DNA of 64,000 nucleotides, taken from assembly GCA_964397655.1 (NCBI GenBank), contig CAYNKA010000008.1, forward strand, positions 1 to 64,000, given 5' to 3'. The DNA is from CAYNKA01 sp964397655. Lineage in GTDB: Bacteria > Spirochaetota > Spirochaetia > DTKZ01. Positions 51,828 through 60,276 of the stretch are shown piece by piece. The notes under the pieces are model-generated. The model had not been told where the DNA came from, did no database searches, and saw only the letters and a list, made by a program, of their open reading frames with translations. Position numbers and translations under genes: made by a program. Within the stretch, counting starts at the first letter, position 1, and every line of letters starts with the position of its first letter.

Positions 51828-51855
51828 AAGCGCCCCCGGAGGGACGCTTTCTCAT
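51828..51855. terminator. Bidirectional hairpin terminator ahead of the importer operon
   Basis: An interrupted stem (AAGCG...CGCTT with CCC/GGG inside) lies between an A-run on the left and TTTCT on the right. Read leftward it is a good intrinsic terminator with a long T run; read rightward it is weaker. It could end transcription from the repeat region before the importer genes. Confidence 0.5.
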
Positions 51856-51943
51856 GCCCGCACTTGCCGGTTTTTTTATTTTGGACACCATCGGAACTAC
51901 GTATTAAAATAAAAGAGCATAGGCCGTAAAGGAGGAAAATACC

Positions 51944-53128
51944 ATGAAAAGATTCTTTACGCTGGTTCTCTGCGTTGCCGTAATCCTGCCGGCGGTACTG
52001 TTCGCTGCAGGAAAAAAGGAGGCCGGTGCCGGCGATGAAGCCGAAAGCTGGCTCAAGGAAGCCAAATTGGGAAAGTACGCGGAAACGAGTTTTGACGAGA
52101 AAGCTCTGTACGAGGCGGCAAAAATCGAAGGCTCTGTCAGTATTTATTCCTATTCCTCCCGGGTGCACAATTTTGCGAAAGCCTTCGAAAAAAAATATCC
52201 GGGAATAAAGGTCAACGCCTCCGACATGGATTCCGGCGAGATCGTCACGAAAATTACCGCCGAACAGACTGCGAAGAACTATGCAGCGGACGTGATCTTT
52301 CTGAAAGATCCTGCCGTGGTGTACAACGTGTTGTTTGAAAAAGGGCATGTCCACAACTATATCCCGCCCGATCTGAAGACCCTGGTTCCCAAAGAGTACC
52401 AGGAACCCATGTTCGTCCATCATACGAGCCTTCAAGGTTTCATTTACAATACCGAAATGAACAAGGAACCTCCGTTCAAATCCTTATGGGACCTTACAAA
52501 GCCGGAGTGGAAAGGCAAGGTGATAATGCCCGATCCCCAGAAGCTCACGGAGTTTTCCGAAATCTATACCTGCATCGTCGAGCATGCCGAAGAAATGGCC
52601 AAAGAATACGAAAAAGCGTTCGGTGAAAAAATCAAACTCAGCCAGGGAGTCCCCAATGCGGGATACGAATGGCTTTATCGGGTCTTGAAAAACGATGCCG
52701 TGGTTGTCGGATCGACCAACGACGTGGGAAAAGCCGTAGGGCTTTCCCAGCAGGAAAAACCGCCCGTGGGGCTTACGGCTTATTCAAGGCTCAGGGACAT
52801 GGAGAAGGATCCCAACTTGAAATTCGCCTTTGCCGAAAACCTTTCTCCGGTATCCGGGTTTTCCATCAATGTTGTCCAGCTTGTGGTGAATAGGGCAAAA
52901 CACCCGAATGCAGCGAAACTGCTTCTCCGTTTCATGATGGGGGACGAAAAAGGCGGAGCGGGTTTTGAACCCTATTTCGTGATAGGCAACTTTTCCGTGC
53001 GGAAAGATGTGCCGCCGGTAAAAGGGCAAAAACCGATCACCGAGCTCAAGGTATGGGGAGCAACACCCGAGTTCGCATGGAAAGAGGGACAACGGGTGCT
53101 CGATTTCTGGGTTTCCAACCTGAAATAA
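51944..53128 (+). CDS. ABC transporter substrate-binding protein (AfuA/FbpA-like)
   Basis: The 394-residue protein has a signal peptide (about 1-22, ending LFAAG) and the iron/organophosphate-type binding-protein pattern: EGSVSIYSYSSRVHNFAKAFEKKYPG, AADVIFLKDPAVVYNVLFEKG, WDLTKPEWKGKVIMPDP and GFSINVVQLVVNRAKHPNAAK. The family binds ferric ion or, as in AfuA, sugar phosphates; here the iron-ligand tyrosine pair is not obvious, and the operon ends in a phosphatase. AAAGGAGGAAAA lies ahead of the ATG. It is AT-richer than the chromosome. Confidence 0.85.
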   Translation: MKRFFTLVLCVAVILPAVLFAAGKKEAGAGDEAESWLKEAKLGKYAETSFDEKALYEAAKIEGSVSIYSYSSRVHNFAKAFEKKYPGIKVNASDMDSGEIVTKITAEQTAKNYAADVIFLKDPAVVYNVLFEKGHVHNYIPPDLKTLVPKEYQEPMFVHHTSLQGFIYNTEMNKEPPFKSLWDLTKPEWKGKVIMPDPQKLTEFSEIYTCIVEHAEEMAKEYEKAFGEKIKLSQGVPNAGYEWLYRVLKNDAVVVGSTNDVGKAVGLSQQEKPPVGLTAYSRLRDMEKDPNLKFAFAENLSPVSGFSINVVQLVVNRAKHPNAAKLLLRFMMGDEKGGAGFEPYFVIGNFSVRKDVPPVKGQKPITELKVWGATPEFAWKEGQRVLDFWVSNLK

Positions 53129-53149
53129 CCCCGGCAATTCGAACTCATA

Positions 53150-53182
53150 GTCAGGCTGCCGCGAATGTTGCTCCAGCCTGAC
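53150..53182 (+). other. Intercistronic hairpin after the AfuA-like gene
   Basis: GTCAGGCTG (53150-53158) pairs perfectly with CAGCCTGAC (53174-53182) over a 15-base loop, in the 104-base gap between the binding-protein and permease genes. No T run follows. Confidence 0.65.
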
Positions 53183-53232
53183 AGATTGAACGTATCTGGA
53201 AATTAAAAAAGGCAATCCAAAGGAAAGCCCTC

Positions 53233-55032
53233 ATGCATAAACCGCAGAATATGAAGGCCAGGTTCGGCAGAGTCATAAACTACCTGAAGCAACCCCATAT
53301 CATCATGACGATGTTCCTTCTTATTGTCCTTACGATTCTGGTGATCATTCCGGTGATAAAAATGCTTCATACGACCTTCATATGGCAGCCTGAGGACACG
53401 AGACTTGCTCGGGCCGCAGAGCCGGGCAGATTCACCTTCTTCCACTGGAATCGGGTGTTTTCCTCCGTCATGTCCGATGCGATACTCTGGATTCCCCTGA
53501 GAAACACGATCGTCACGGGCTTGGGAGTGTCTTTCCTTGCCCTTTCCCTGGGCATCTTTCTGGCCTGGCTTGTTGCACGAACCGACGTCCCTTTCAGGAA
53601 ACTGTTTGCAGGTGCAGCCGTGATTCCCTACATGGTTCCTTCATACATCCATGCGCTGAGCTGGATCACCCTTTTCAAGAACGAAAGGATCGGTGGCGTT
53701 TCCGGGATGTTCCAGTACCTTACGGGGGCGGCTCCTCCCGATTGGATTTCGTACGGGCTCTTTCCCATAATAATAACCCTCTCCCTTCACTACTTTCCTT
53801 ATTCGTTCCTTCTCGTATCAGCCGCTCTGAAAAGCATTGATTCGAGGCTCGAAGAATCGGGAGAAATCCTCGGGGCGGACAGAAAATACATTTTACGTCG
53901 GATAACCCTTCCGCTGGTCATGCCGGCGATTCTATCCAGTTTCATCCTCACGTTCTCCCGGACAATCGGTATTTTCGGAACGCCTTACTTTTTGGGTTCG
54001 CCCGTGAGGTTCTTCACTTTGCCGACCCAGATTTATTCGAGCATCAGCAACCGGAACACGGCGACCGGTTTTGTCCTGGCTTTCGTCCTCATCGGCATCT
54101 CTTCATTCATCATCTATATGAACCAGAAGATGATAGGAGAGAGAAAAAGCTTCGTCACGATCGGCGGGAAAGGGTTCGCCGTAACAAGAACTCCGCTGGG
54201 TAGGTCAAAATACCTCATTGTTCCCTTCGTTTTTTTCCTGATACTTGTTTCCGTTGTTCTTCCTTTGCTTCTCCTCGCAATCGAAACGGTCTCCCTCTAT
54301 CCCGGCAACTATTCCGTTAAAAACCTTACCCACCTTTTCTGGCTCGGCAAGGGAGGAACCGCCTTTGCCGAAGGAGAGGCGGGAATACTCAGAAACCCGG
54401 AAATCCTGCAGACTGCCTGGAACAGCGTAAAGCTTGCGTTATCTTCCTCCCTTCTGGCGGGATTCCTCGGAATATTCATCGGGTATGCCGTGGTCAAGGG
54501 AAGAAAAGAGAGACTGCCGAAACTCCTGGAGCAGATATCGTTTCTTCCCTATCTGGTCCCCGGCATCGCCTTCGGTGCTCTTTATCTTGCACTTTTCACC
54601 CAGCGGATAGGACCGCTCCCGGCCCTCTACGGAACGTTCATCCTGCTTGTGCTCATCAATGCGGCGAAGGAACTGCCGTTCTCTTCCCGGGCGGGGATCT
54701 CCTCCATGCTTCAGATCGGCGGGGAATTGGAGGAAGCCGGAGAAATAGCCGGAGCCGGATGGGGAAGAAGGTTCCTGAAAATCATCTTTCCGTTGAGCAT
54801 CAGAAGCGCCATGTCGGGATTCATCCTTGTTTTCATCACCGTGATGCGGGAATTGGCGGTGGTCATCCTTCTCATCACTCCCGCCACCAGAACCCTTACC
54901 ACCATGACTTTCAGATACCAGGAGCAGGGGTATACCCAGTTTTCAAGCGCCATAAGCCTGCTTCTGGTGATCATAATATTTGCAGGTTCGTACCTGTCGA
55001 ACAAACTGGCCGGAACCGGCGAGAAAGGATAG
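53233..55032 (+). CDS. ABC transporter permease, fused two-domain (FbpB-like)
   Basis: The 599-residue membrane protein contains two permease domains. Each has the EAA-type cytoplasmic loop: LEESGEILGADRKYILRRITLP near residue 215 and LEEAGEIAGAGWGRRFLKIIFP near residue 510. About twelve spans are predicted. FbpB/AfuB permeases of the iron and sugar-phosphate families have this fused form. AAAGGAAAG lies upstream of ATG 53233; ATG 53251 is possible. Confidence 0.92.
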   Translation: MHKPQNMKARFGRVINYLKQPHIIMTMFLLIVLTILVIIPVIKMLHTTFIWQPEDTRLARAAEPGRFTFFHWNRVFSSVMSDAILWIPLRNTIVTGLGVSFLALSLGIFLAWLVARTDVPFRKLFAGAAVIPYMVPSYIHALSWITLFKNERIGGVSGMFQYLTGAAPPDWISYGLFPIIITLSLHYFPYSFLLVSAALKSIDSRLEESGEILGADRKYILRRITLPLVMPAILSSFILTFSRTIGIFGTPYFLGSPVRFFTLPTQIYSSISNRNTATGFVLAFVLIGISSFIIYMNQKMIGERKSFVTIGGKGFAVTRTPLGRSKYLIVPFVFFLILVSVVLPLLLLAIETVSLYPGNYSVKNLTHLFWLGKGGTAFAEGEAGILRNPEILQTAWNSVKLALSSSLLAGFLGIFIGYAVVKGRKERLPKLLEQISFLPYLVPGIAFGALYLALFTQRIGPLPALYGTFILLVLINAAKELPFSSRAGISSMLQIGGELEEAGEIAGAGWGRRFLKIIFPLSIRSAMSGFILVFITVMRELAVVILLITPATRTLTTMTFRYQEQGYTQFSSAISLLLVIIIFAGSYLSNKLAGTGEKG

Positions 55033-55044
55033 AAGGAAACACCC

Positions 55045-56160
55045 ATGAGTTTTGTGGAAGTGAAGAACCTGACCAAGATTTTCGGTAATGTAAAAGCGGT
55101 CGACAATGTTTCTTTTTCCGTGGATGAAAAATCCTTCCTGATTCTGCTGGGACCTTCAGGCTGCGGAAAGACCACCATACTCAGGATGATTGCAGGTCTG
55201 GAATCCCCCACTTCCGGTGAAATAACCATCAGGGGCAGAACGATGTTCTCCGGCGAAAAAGGGATCTCGGTTCCAGCCAGGGAAAGAGAGTTGGGGCTCG
55301 TTTTTCAGAGCTACGCCCTTTGGCCTCATATGACGGTTTTCGAGAACATCGCTTTCGGCCTCCGGGTGAAGAAAATGAAGGAAAGCGGGATAAAGGAAAG
55401 AGTCCGGAAGGCATTGGAATACATGAGGCTCGACGGGATGGAAGGACGCTACCCGCAGGAAATGAGCGGGGGGCAGCAGCAGAGGGTGGCGCTCGCAAGG
55501 ATGTTGGCCAGCGAGCCTACCCTTTTTCTGATGGATGAGCCGCTGTCGAACCTCGATGCCAAGCTGCGGATGGAAATGCGCGCGGAGATCAAGAACATCC
55601 ACGCTCAGCTTGGGGCTACGACGATCTATGTTACCCATGACCAGGTGGAAGGGCTTACGATGGCCAGCAGGATTGCGGTACTGCGGGAGGGGAGAATCGA
55701 GCAGCTCGATGTGCCGAGAAAGGTATATCATTATCCCGAATCTCTTTTCGTAGCCGATTTTATCGGAAGCCCGCAGATCAACACCCATCCCTGCAGTACG
55801 GAAGAATCAAGCGGGAAAGTGCTGATAAAGACAGATCAAGGCGACCGGCTTGAAACGATCTACTCGCCGGGCGATATCGCAGGGATGGAAAGAGTTCTTG
55901 CGGCGATACGACCGGAAAAACTGTCGTTCGCCGACTCCCCCGGGTCGAATACATTGAAGGTAAAAACCAGGACGGTGCTTCCCGCCGGGGCGGAAACCGT
56001 GGTCCATGTAGGATACGAAAACAGCGAATTGCGTGTTCTTCTACAAACGGAACTGGAACTTGAACCGGGAAAAGACGTATATATAAAACTACCTAAAGAA
56101 GAGATACTCTTGTACGACATGGAAACCGGAAGGCTCATTCACCGAGGAGACCGCTTGTAA
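55045..56160 (+). CDS. ABC transporter ATP-binding protein (FbpC/AfuC-like)
   Basis: The 371-residue ATPase has Walker A LLGPSGCGKTTILRMIAG, Q-loop VFQSYALWPHMTV, signature MSGGQQQRVALARML and Walker B TLFLMDEPLSNLDAK, then a C-terminal TOBE-like regulatory part. It powers the permease encoded 12 bases upstream. Codon and base use match the other genes of this AT-richer island. Confidence 0.95.
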   Translation: MSFVEVKNLTKIFGNVKAVDNVSFSVDEKSFLILLGPSGCGKTTILRMIAGLESPTSGEITIRGRTMFSGEKGISVPARERELGLVFQSYALWPHMTVFENIAFGLRVKKMKESGIKERVRKALEYMRLDGMEGRYPQEMSGGQQQRVALARMLASEPTLFLMDEPLSNLDAKLRMEMRAEIKNIHAQLGATTIYVTHDQVEGLTMASRIAVLREGRIEQLDVPRKVYHYPESLFVADFIGSPQINTHPCSTEESSGKVLIKTDQGDRLETIYSPGDIAGMERVLAAIRPEKLSFADSPGSNTLKVKTRTVLPAGAETVVHVGYENSELRVLLQTELELEPGKDVYIKLPKEEILLYDMETGRLIHRGDRL

Positions 56161-56250
56161 GGACGAAACAACTTGCTTGTTCACCCGAAGAACCTCGACA
56201 ATCGGATGCCATATGCAGCACTATAGAAATCACAAGGGAGCGATTATTCC

Positions 56251-56901
56251 ATGAAGGTGTTTCAATTGCCGGAAAAAATTACGGGATTCATTTTCGACAT
56301 CGACGGTACCCTGTATACCAACGCGGAATACGTGGAGTCACAGAACACCCTCCTGATGCAACGGCTGGCGGAAAATCGCGGCCTTTCGCATGAAGAGATG
56401 AACAAGGAGTTCGAAGCCTACCGGTCCGCCTGGGCACAGGCCCATGGGGGAGAAAAACTGAGCCTGGGGAACGCCATGAAGGCCTTCGGCGTCACCATAG
56501 CCGAAAACATCCGCTGGCGGAATGAACTTTTCCGGCCGGAGAAGTATCTGAAGGAAGATCCCGCTCTTCGACGGACGCTCGGACAATTGCGGGAATTCGC
56601 CTCCTTAGGCGTCCTTACCAACAATCCGACGGAGATTGCCGGGCGAACCCTGAAAGCCCTGGGCGTGTCGGATTTGTTCACCGGTATCGTCTCCCTCGAC
56701 ACCTTTGAAAAATCCAAACCCTACGAACCTAGTTTTCGCAGAGCCGCCCAGGAACTTGGAGCTCCGATTCCGGAATGCGTCGCGGTCGGCGACCGGTACG
56801 ACATCGATCTTGCCATCCCTTTGCAATTGGGCATGGGCGGCATTCTGGTGGACGGCGTCGAGGATGTGTATGAAATAATGACGACAATAGGCAGGTCGTA
56901 A
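56251..56901 (+). CDS. HAD-superfamily phosphatase
   Basis: The 216-residue protein has the HAD motifs FIFDIDGTLYTN (nucleophile Asp), VLTNNPTEIAGRTLKALG (motif II, Thr), KSKPYEPSFR (Lys, motif III) and CVAVGDRYDIDLAIPLQLG (motif IV). An alpha-helical cap lies between motifs I and II. It removes phosphate from a small metabolite. Being the last gene after an AfuABC-like importer, it may dephosphorylate an imported phosphate ester. Its starting ATG is 91 bases after the ATPase stop. Confidence 0.88.
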   Translation: MKVFQLPEKITGFIFDIDGTLYTNAEYVESQNTLLMQRLAENRGLSHEEMNKEFEAYRSAWAQAHGGEKLSLGNAMKAFGVTIAENIRWRNELFRPEKYLKEDPALRRTLGQLREFASLGVLTNNPTEIAGRTLKALGVSDLFTGIVSLDTFEKSKPYEPSFRRAAQELGAPIPECVAVGDRYDIDLAIPLQLGMGGILVDGVEDVYEIMTTIGRS

Positions 56902-56935
56902 GCGCCTGACAATTCAAGCTCATCCGAAGACGCTT

Positions 56936-57099
56936 TTAATCGCCCTCGCTTTTCAGCACGTAGTTTTTCATGCCTTTCTCGAGCCGAATTCTCGGCATCG
57001 TCATTTTCATGATCGCAATGACGGCTGGTCCGGAAAAACTCTTCTCTTTTTCAAAGACGGATCCGGCGCCGTGAAGAAATTCCGGGAAAACGAGAACGC
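56936..57099 (-). pseudogene. Possible C-terminal gene remnant, unidentified
   Basis: On the minus strand an open frame without a start ends at 56936. It reads GAGSVFEKEKSFSGPAVIAI, then MKMTMPRIRLEKGMKNYVL and KSEGD before the stop. The composition looks like real protein, but no family is recognised and no upstream part remains. It lies at the edge of the AT-richer island, where GC-rich sequence resumes. Confidence 0.3.
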
Positions 57100-57492
57100 C
57101 TAATCCTTCGTCACCGCGGTGAGGTTCATGGTGAGGAGGACTCCGGGCTTCGGGAGTTCTCTCACGCCGAAGACGGTGCGGGCAGGCCGATGGCCTCCCA
57201 TCTTCTCGACGTAGGCCCGGTTCATGGCCTCGAAATCGGCCATGTGGAGGAGGAAGACGTTCACGTGAACGACGTGCGCCAGATCGGATCCGGCGGCCTC
57301 CAACATGGTTCCGAATGATTCGAGGATGCGCCTCGTCTGAGAGGCGACGTCGGGCCCCTCGAGCTTTCCGGTCGCTGGATCGACGCCGGCCGTGCCGCCG
57401 ATCGTGATGAAGGTCCCGACCTTCGCCACGTGGTTGTACGGGCCGATGGGCTCGGGCGTGCCGGCCGGGGTGAAGGTTTCGACTTCTGGCAT
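57100..57492 (-). CDS. ridA: RidA/YjgF-family enamine/imine deaminase
   Basis: The 130-residue protein has the RidA pattern: GPYNHVAKVGTFITIGGTAGVDP and the C-terminal RPARTVFGVRELPKPGVLLTMNL, with the Arg that binds the carboxylate of the imine substrate and the closing E replaced by the MNL stretch. RidA proteins hydrolyse reactive enamines/imines from amino-acid enzymes. ATG at 57492 has GGAG upstream. It follows the LarA-like gene on the same strand and may serve the same pathway. Confidence 0.9.
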   Translation of the reverse strand: MPEVETFTPAGTPEPIGPYNHVAKVGTFITIGGTAGVDPATGKLEGPDVASQTRRILESFGTMLEAAGSDLAHVVHVNVFLLHMADFEAMNRAYVEKMGGHRPARTVFGVRELPKPGVLLTMNLTAVTKD

Positions 57493-57544
57493 GAAAGGCT
57501 CCTTGCCGTCATTGTAGATATTCTCTCCGGGATCCGCAAGCGGA

Positions 57545-58864
57545 TCACGCCGGCGGAAAGGGATCAAGCTTTCTCTTTCTGTCGAACCTGAAAGGCACTG
57601 CCGGCGACAGGACTTCGACGCGGCCCGAGGCGAGGGCTTCCTCCACCAGATTCTCCGTGACGTACAGGGTTCCGATCTCCAGGGAATTCTTCACCCGCAC
57701 GATCCTCGCCTTCCCCGGATCGACGCCGACGCAGGTCTTCACCGCGGCGGCGATTGCGAGAAAGTCGTCGGCGAGCACGATGGGAATCCTGCTCGGCTCG
57801 AGGACGTTCGAGGTCAAGGCGTTCGGATAGGTCTGCTCGAAGTCGAATTTGTCGAAGGCCCGCTGAGTCGTGAAATCGGCCCTGCCGAGGCCGATGCCGC
57901 TTCCCTTCGATTCGTCGGTGATGTCGAGCACGACCAGCCTCTTCGACCGGATCCCGCCGCTCATGGCCGGGGTCACGAAACGGCCGACGACGTGAGGGTC
58001 CATGCCTCCCCCGCTTACGTTCTTGCCGATCTCGTCGACGACGAGAACGTCGGTCTCGACGACGGGAAGGGAGGGCTTGCACGATTTCGCGAGCTCGAGC
58101 AGGGCCGGTTCCTCGGCGAAGATCCGGCGGGCGGGAATCGCCCTGACTGCCTTCACCCGCTCGTAGGCGTTCTCCACTGTAGCGACCCCGAAGAGGATCT
58201 TGCCCCGCCCGAAGATCTTCTCCGCCCTTTTCACGAGGCTCTCCGGCATGAGCTCGAGCCCGACCGTATGGCAGGCCTCCGCCCCCTTCTGCTTGCCGAG
58301 CCCTATCACGGACATCTTCACGAGACCGCTCTCGCAGGCCCCGGAGAAACCGGTATGGTACTTCACCCGGTTGACGAGGACGATTCCGTCCGCCTCCCAG
58401 GCCGCCCTGTCCGCGTAGACCGGCAGGCCGTCGTCGGTGTCCGCGACATGCAGGGTCTCCATAGAGGAGACGATCGGGCAGCCGACCGAGGCCTCCGTGA
58501 TCCCGAGGGACGCGAGGACTCCAAGCTGGCCCACGGCGGTGGCGCCGCCGTGGCTTCCCATGGCTGGGAAGACGAAGGGCCGGGCGCCCGCGCGCGCGAG
58601 CTCGGCGACCACGGTTCGGAGGATTTCGACGTAGGAGGCGATTCCCCGGCTCCCCCCGGTCACCGCGATCCTCATGCCAGGCCTCACCGACTCGAGAACG
58701 CCGGAGGTCCTGAGTTCCCGAGCGACGGTTCCCGGGACGTCGGAGAGCGACTCGGCGTCGAAGCGCTGGCGGAGGAGAACCAGGGAGGGCAGCTTCACGT
58801 CCCCCAGGATGACGGCGGCGAAGCCGTCCTTGCGCGCGAGCTTGACGGATACCGGGAGGCTCAT
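57545..58864 (-). CDS. LarA-like (DUF2088/lactate racemase domain) protein
   Basis: The 439-residue protein has the LarA-type N-terminal pattern GMRIAVTGGSRGIASYVEIL, PFVFPAMGSHGGATAVGQL and VNRVKYHTGFSGACESGLVKM, which hold the histidines and lysine of the nickel-pincer enzymes. LarA interconverts D- and L-lactate, and relatives act on other 2-hydroxy acids. The C-terminal region (DVLVVDEIGKNVSGGGMDPHV) also fits. No larB, larC or larE is nearby, so cofactor use is uncertain. Its ATG overlaps the upstream FAD gene stop (ATGA at 58861-58864). Confidence 0.8.
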   Translation of the reverse strand: MSLPVSVKLARKDGFAAVILGDVKLPSLVLLRQRFDAESLSDVPGTVARELRTSGVLESVRPGMRIAVTGGSRGIASYVEILRTVVAELARAGARPFVFPAMGSHGGATAVGQLGVLASLGITEASVGCPIVSSMETLHVADTDDGLPVYADRAAWEADGIVLVNRVKYHTGFSGACESGLVKMSVIGLGKQKGAEACHTVGLELMPESLVKRAEKIFGRGKILFGVATVENAYERVKAVRAIPARRIFAEEPALLELAKSCKPSLPVVETDVLVVDEIGKNVSGGGMDPHVVGRFVTPAMSGGIRSKRLVVLDITDESKGSGIGLGRADFTTQRAFDKFDFEQTYPNALTSNVLEPSRIPIVLADDFLAIAAAVKTCVGVDPGKARIVRVKNSLEIGTLYVTENLVEEALASGRVEVLSPAVPFRFDRKRKLDPFPPA

Positions 58865-60240
58865 TTGCGCCGCCTCGGCTCCAGGATCGCCTTGTCCGCG
58901 GCGAGGCGCCCGCGGAGCCGGTCGACGGCCACGGCCCTCACGTCGCCCCCGCGTTCGGAGGCGAAGGCGGCGGCGGTGCCGGCGGCCTGTCCCATGGCCA
59001 TGCACGTCGCCATGACCCGATAGGAGGCGGCCGACTCCCGGTTGCCGGAAATGCAGCGACCCGCCGCGAGGACGTTCCCCAACGTCTTGGGGACGAGGCT
59101 CCTGTAAGGAATTCCGTAGGGATTATCCAGGAGCTTCCATGTTCCCGCCGAGTCCGTCGAGCTGTGGATGTCGATGAAGTAGCCTCCGACGGCTATCGTG
59201 TCCTCGGGAAAGATCCCTTCCACGACGTCCTCCGTCCTCATGGTGTAGTCGCCCACGATTCTCCGGGTCTCGCGGAGCTGGATGTCGGGCTCGGCGTCGA
59301 CGAGCGTGCAGCGGGAAAAGCCGGGGATGATCTTCCTGAAGGATTCCACGAGGGCCGGAAGGTTCCTGTAGAGATGGGCGGTAGCCTCCGAAAGGCTCTC
59401 CGCCCGCTTTCCGTCCACGTGGAGGCCCCGGAGCATGTTCACCACGATGCCGCGGTCGTCCGGGGTCGAGGTGAACATGAAGCGGTTGATGAGCGGCGAA
59501 TAATCGCCCGTGGTGGTGACCTCGCCGATCCTGTCCTGGAAGAGATAGAAGAATCGGGTCGTTTCGAAGAATTCCTTCGTGAAGTTCTTGCCTGGCAGCA
59601 GCCTTCCCTTCATGTAGATCTCCGGATGGTCCACCAGGTGTCTCCTCAGGGCCGGCACGTCCACGTTCTCGATGCGGAAGACGAGCGTCGGAGGCTGGAG
59701 GCTTTCGATGGCCTGCATCGGCACCCCCGCGTACTCGCAGAGGGTGGCGTCCCCCGTGGCGTCCACGAAGACATCGCCGGCAATCAGCTCCCGTTCGGTC
59801 CGCTTCTGGACGACGATGCCGGCGACGCGGTCGCCCTTCCTGACCACGTCCACGATCTGGGCGTAGAGCAGGATCTCGACCCCTGCCTCGTGCAGCATGT
59901 CGAAGATGACCGACCGGACCATCGCGGGATTGGTGACGACGAAACCCGCGAACCAGAGGTCCGTGCGGATGAAATCGCTCCCGCCGCCGGCCGCCTTCAG
60001 CCTTTGGACGAATTCTTCGGCCGTACCCGAGACCACCTGCTCGTGGCTCGCGTTGAAGAATCCATGTATCGGAAGGCCGGTGGTAAGGACCCCGCCTAAA
60101 CAGCCTTTCCGCTCGACGACGAGAACGGACTTCCCGCTCCTCGCGGCGGCCAAAGCCGCGACCCAGCCCGCGGTCCCTCCACCGACGACGACTACGTCGT
60201 AACGGCCGGAACGTCCCTTCGTTTCTCGCGCTTCAATCAT
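58861..60240 (-). CDS. FAD-dependent oxidoreductase (PF12831-type), paralogue 1
   Basis: The 459-residue flavoprotein has an N-terminal Rossmann motif VVVVGGGTAGWVAALAAARSG and VDATGDATLCEYAG. The closing NVLAAGRCISGNRESAASYRVM and GQAAGTAAA stretches are typical of FAD_oxidored proteins. It is closely related to the protein encoded just upstream. Substrates of the group are mostly unknown. It is coupled to the LarA-like gene and forms part of a leftward operon with a sugar importer, so oxidation of an imported sugar or hydroxy acid is likely. Confidence 0.88.
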   Translation of the reverse strand: MIEARETKGRSGRYDVVVVGGGTAGWVAALAAARSGKSVLVVERKGCLGGVLTTGLPIHGFFNASHEQVVSGTAEEFVQRLKAAGGGSDFIRTDLWFAGFVVTNPAMVRSVIFDMLHEAGVEILLYAQIVDVVRKGDRVAGIVVQKRTERELIAGDVFVDATGDATLCEYAGVPMQAIESLQPPTLVFRIENVDVPALRRHLVDHPEIYMKGRLLPGKNFTKEFFETTRFFYLFQDRIGEVTTTGDYSPLINRFMFTSTPDDRGIVVNMLRGLHVDGKRAESLSEATAHLYRNLPALVESFRKIIPGFSRCTLVDAEPDIQLRETRRIVGDYTMRTEDVVEGIFPEDTIAVGGYFIDIHSSTDSAGTWKLLDNPYGIPYRSLVPKTLGNVLAAGRCISGNRESAASYRVMATCMAMGQAAGTAAAFASERGGDVRAVAVDRLRGRLAADKAILEPRRRK

Positions 60241-60276
60241 GGTCTTTCTCTCCTTCGATTCGTTGATTGCCGTTGC

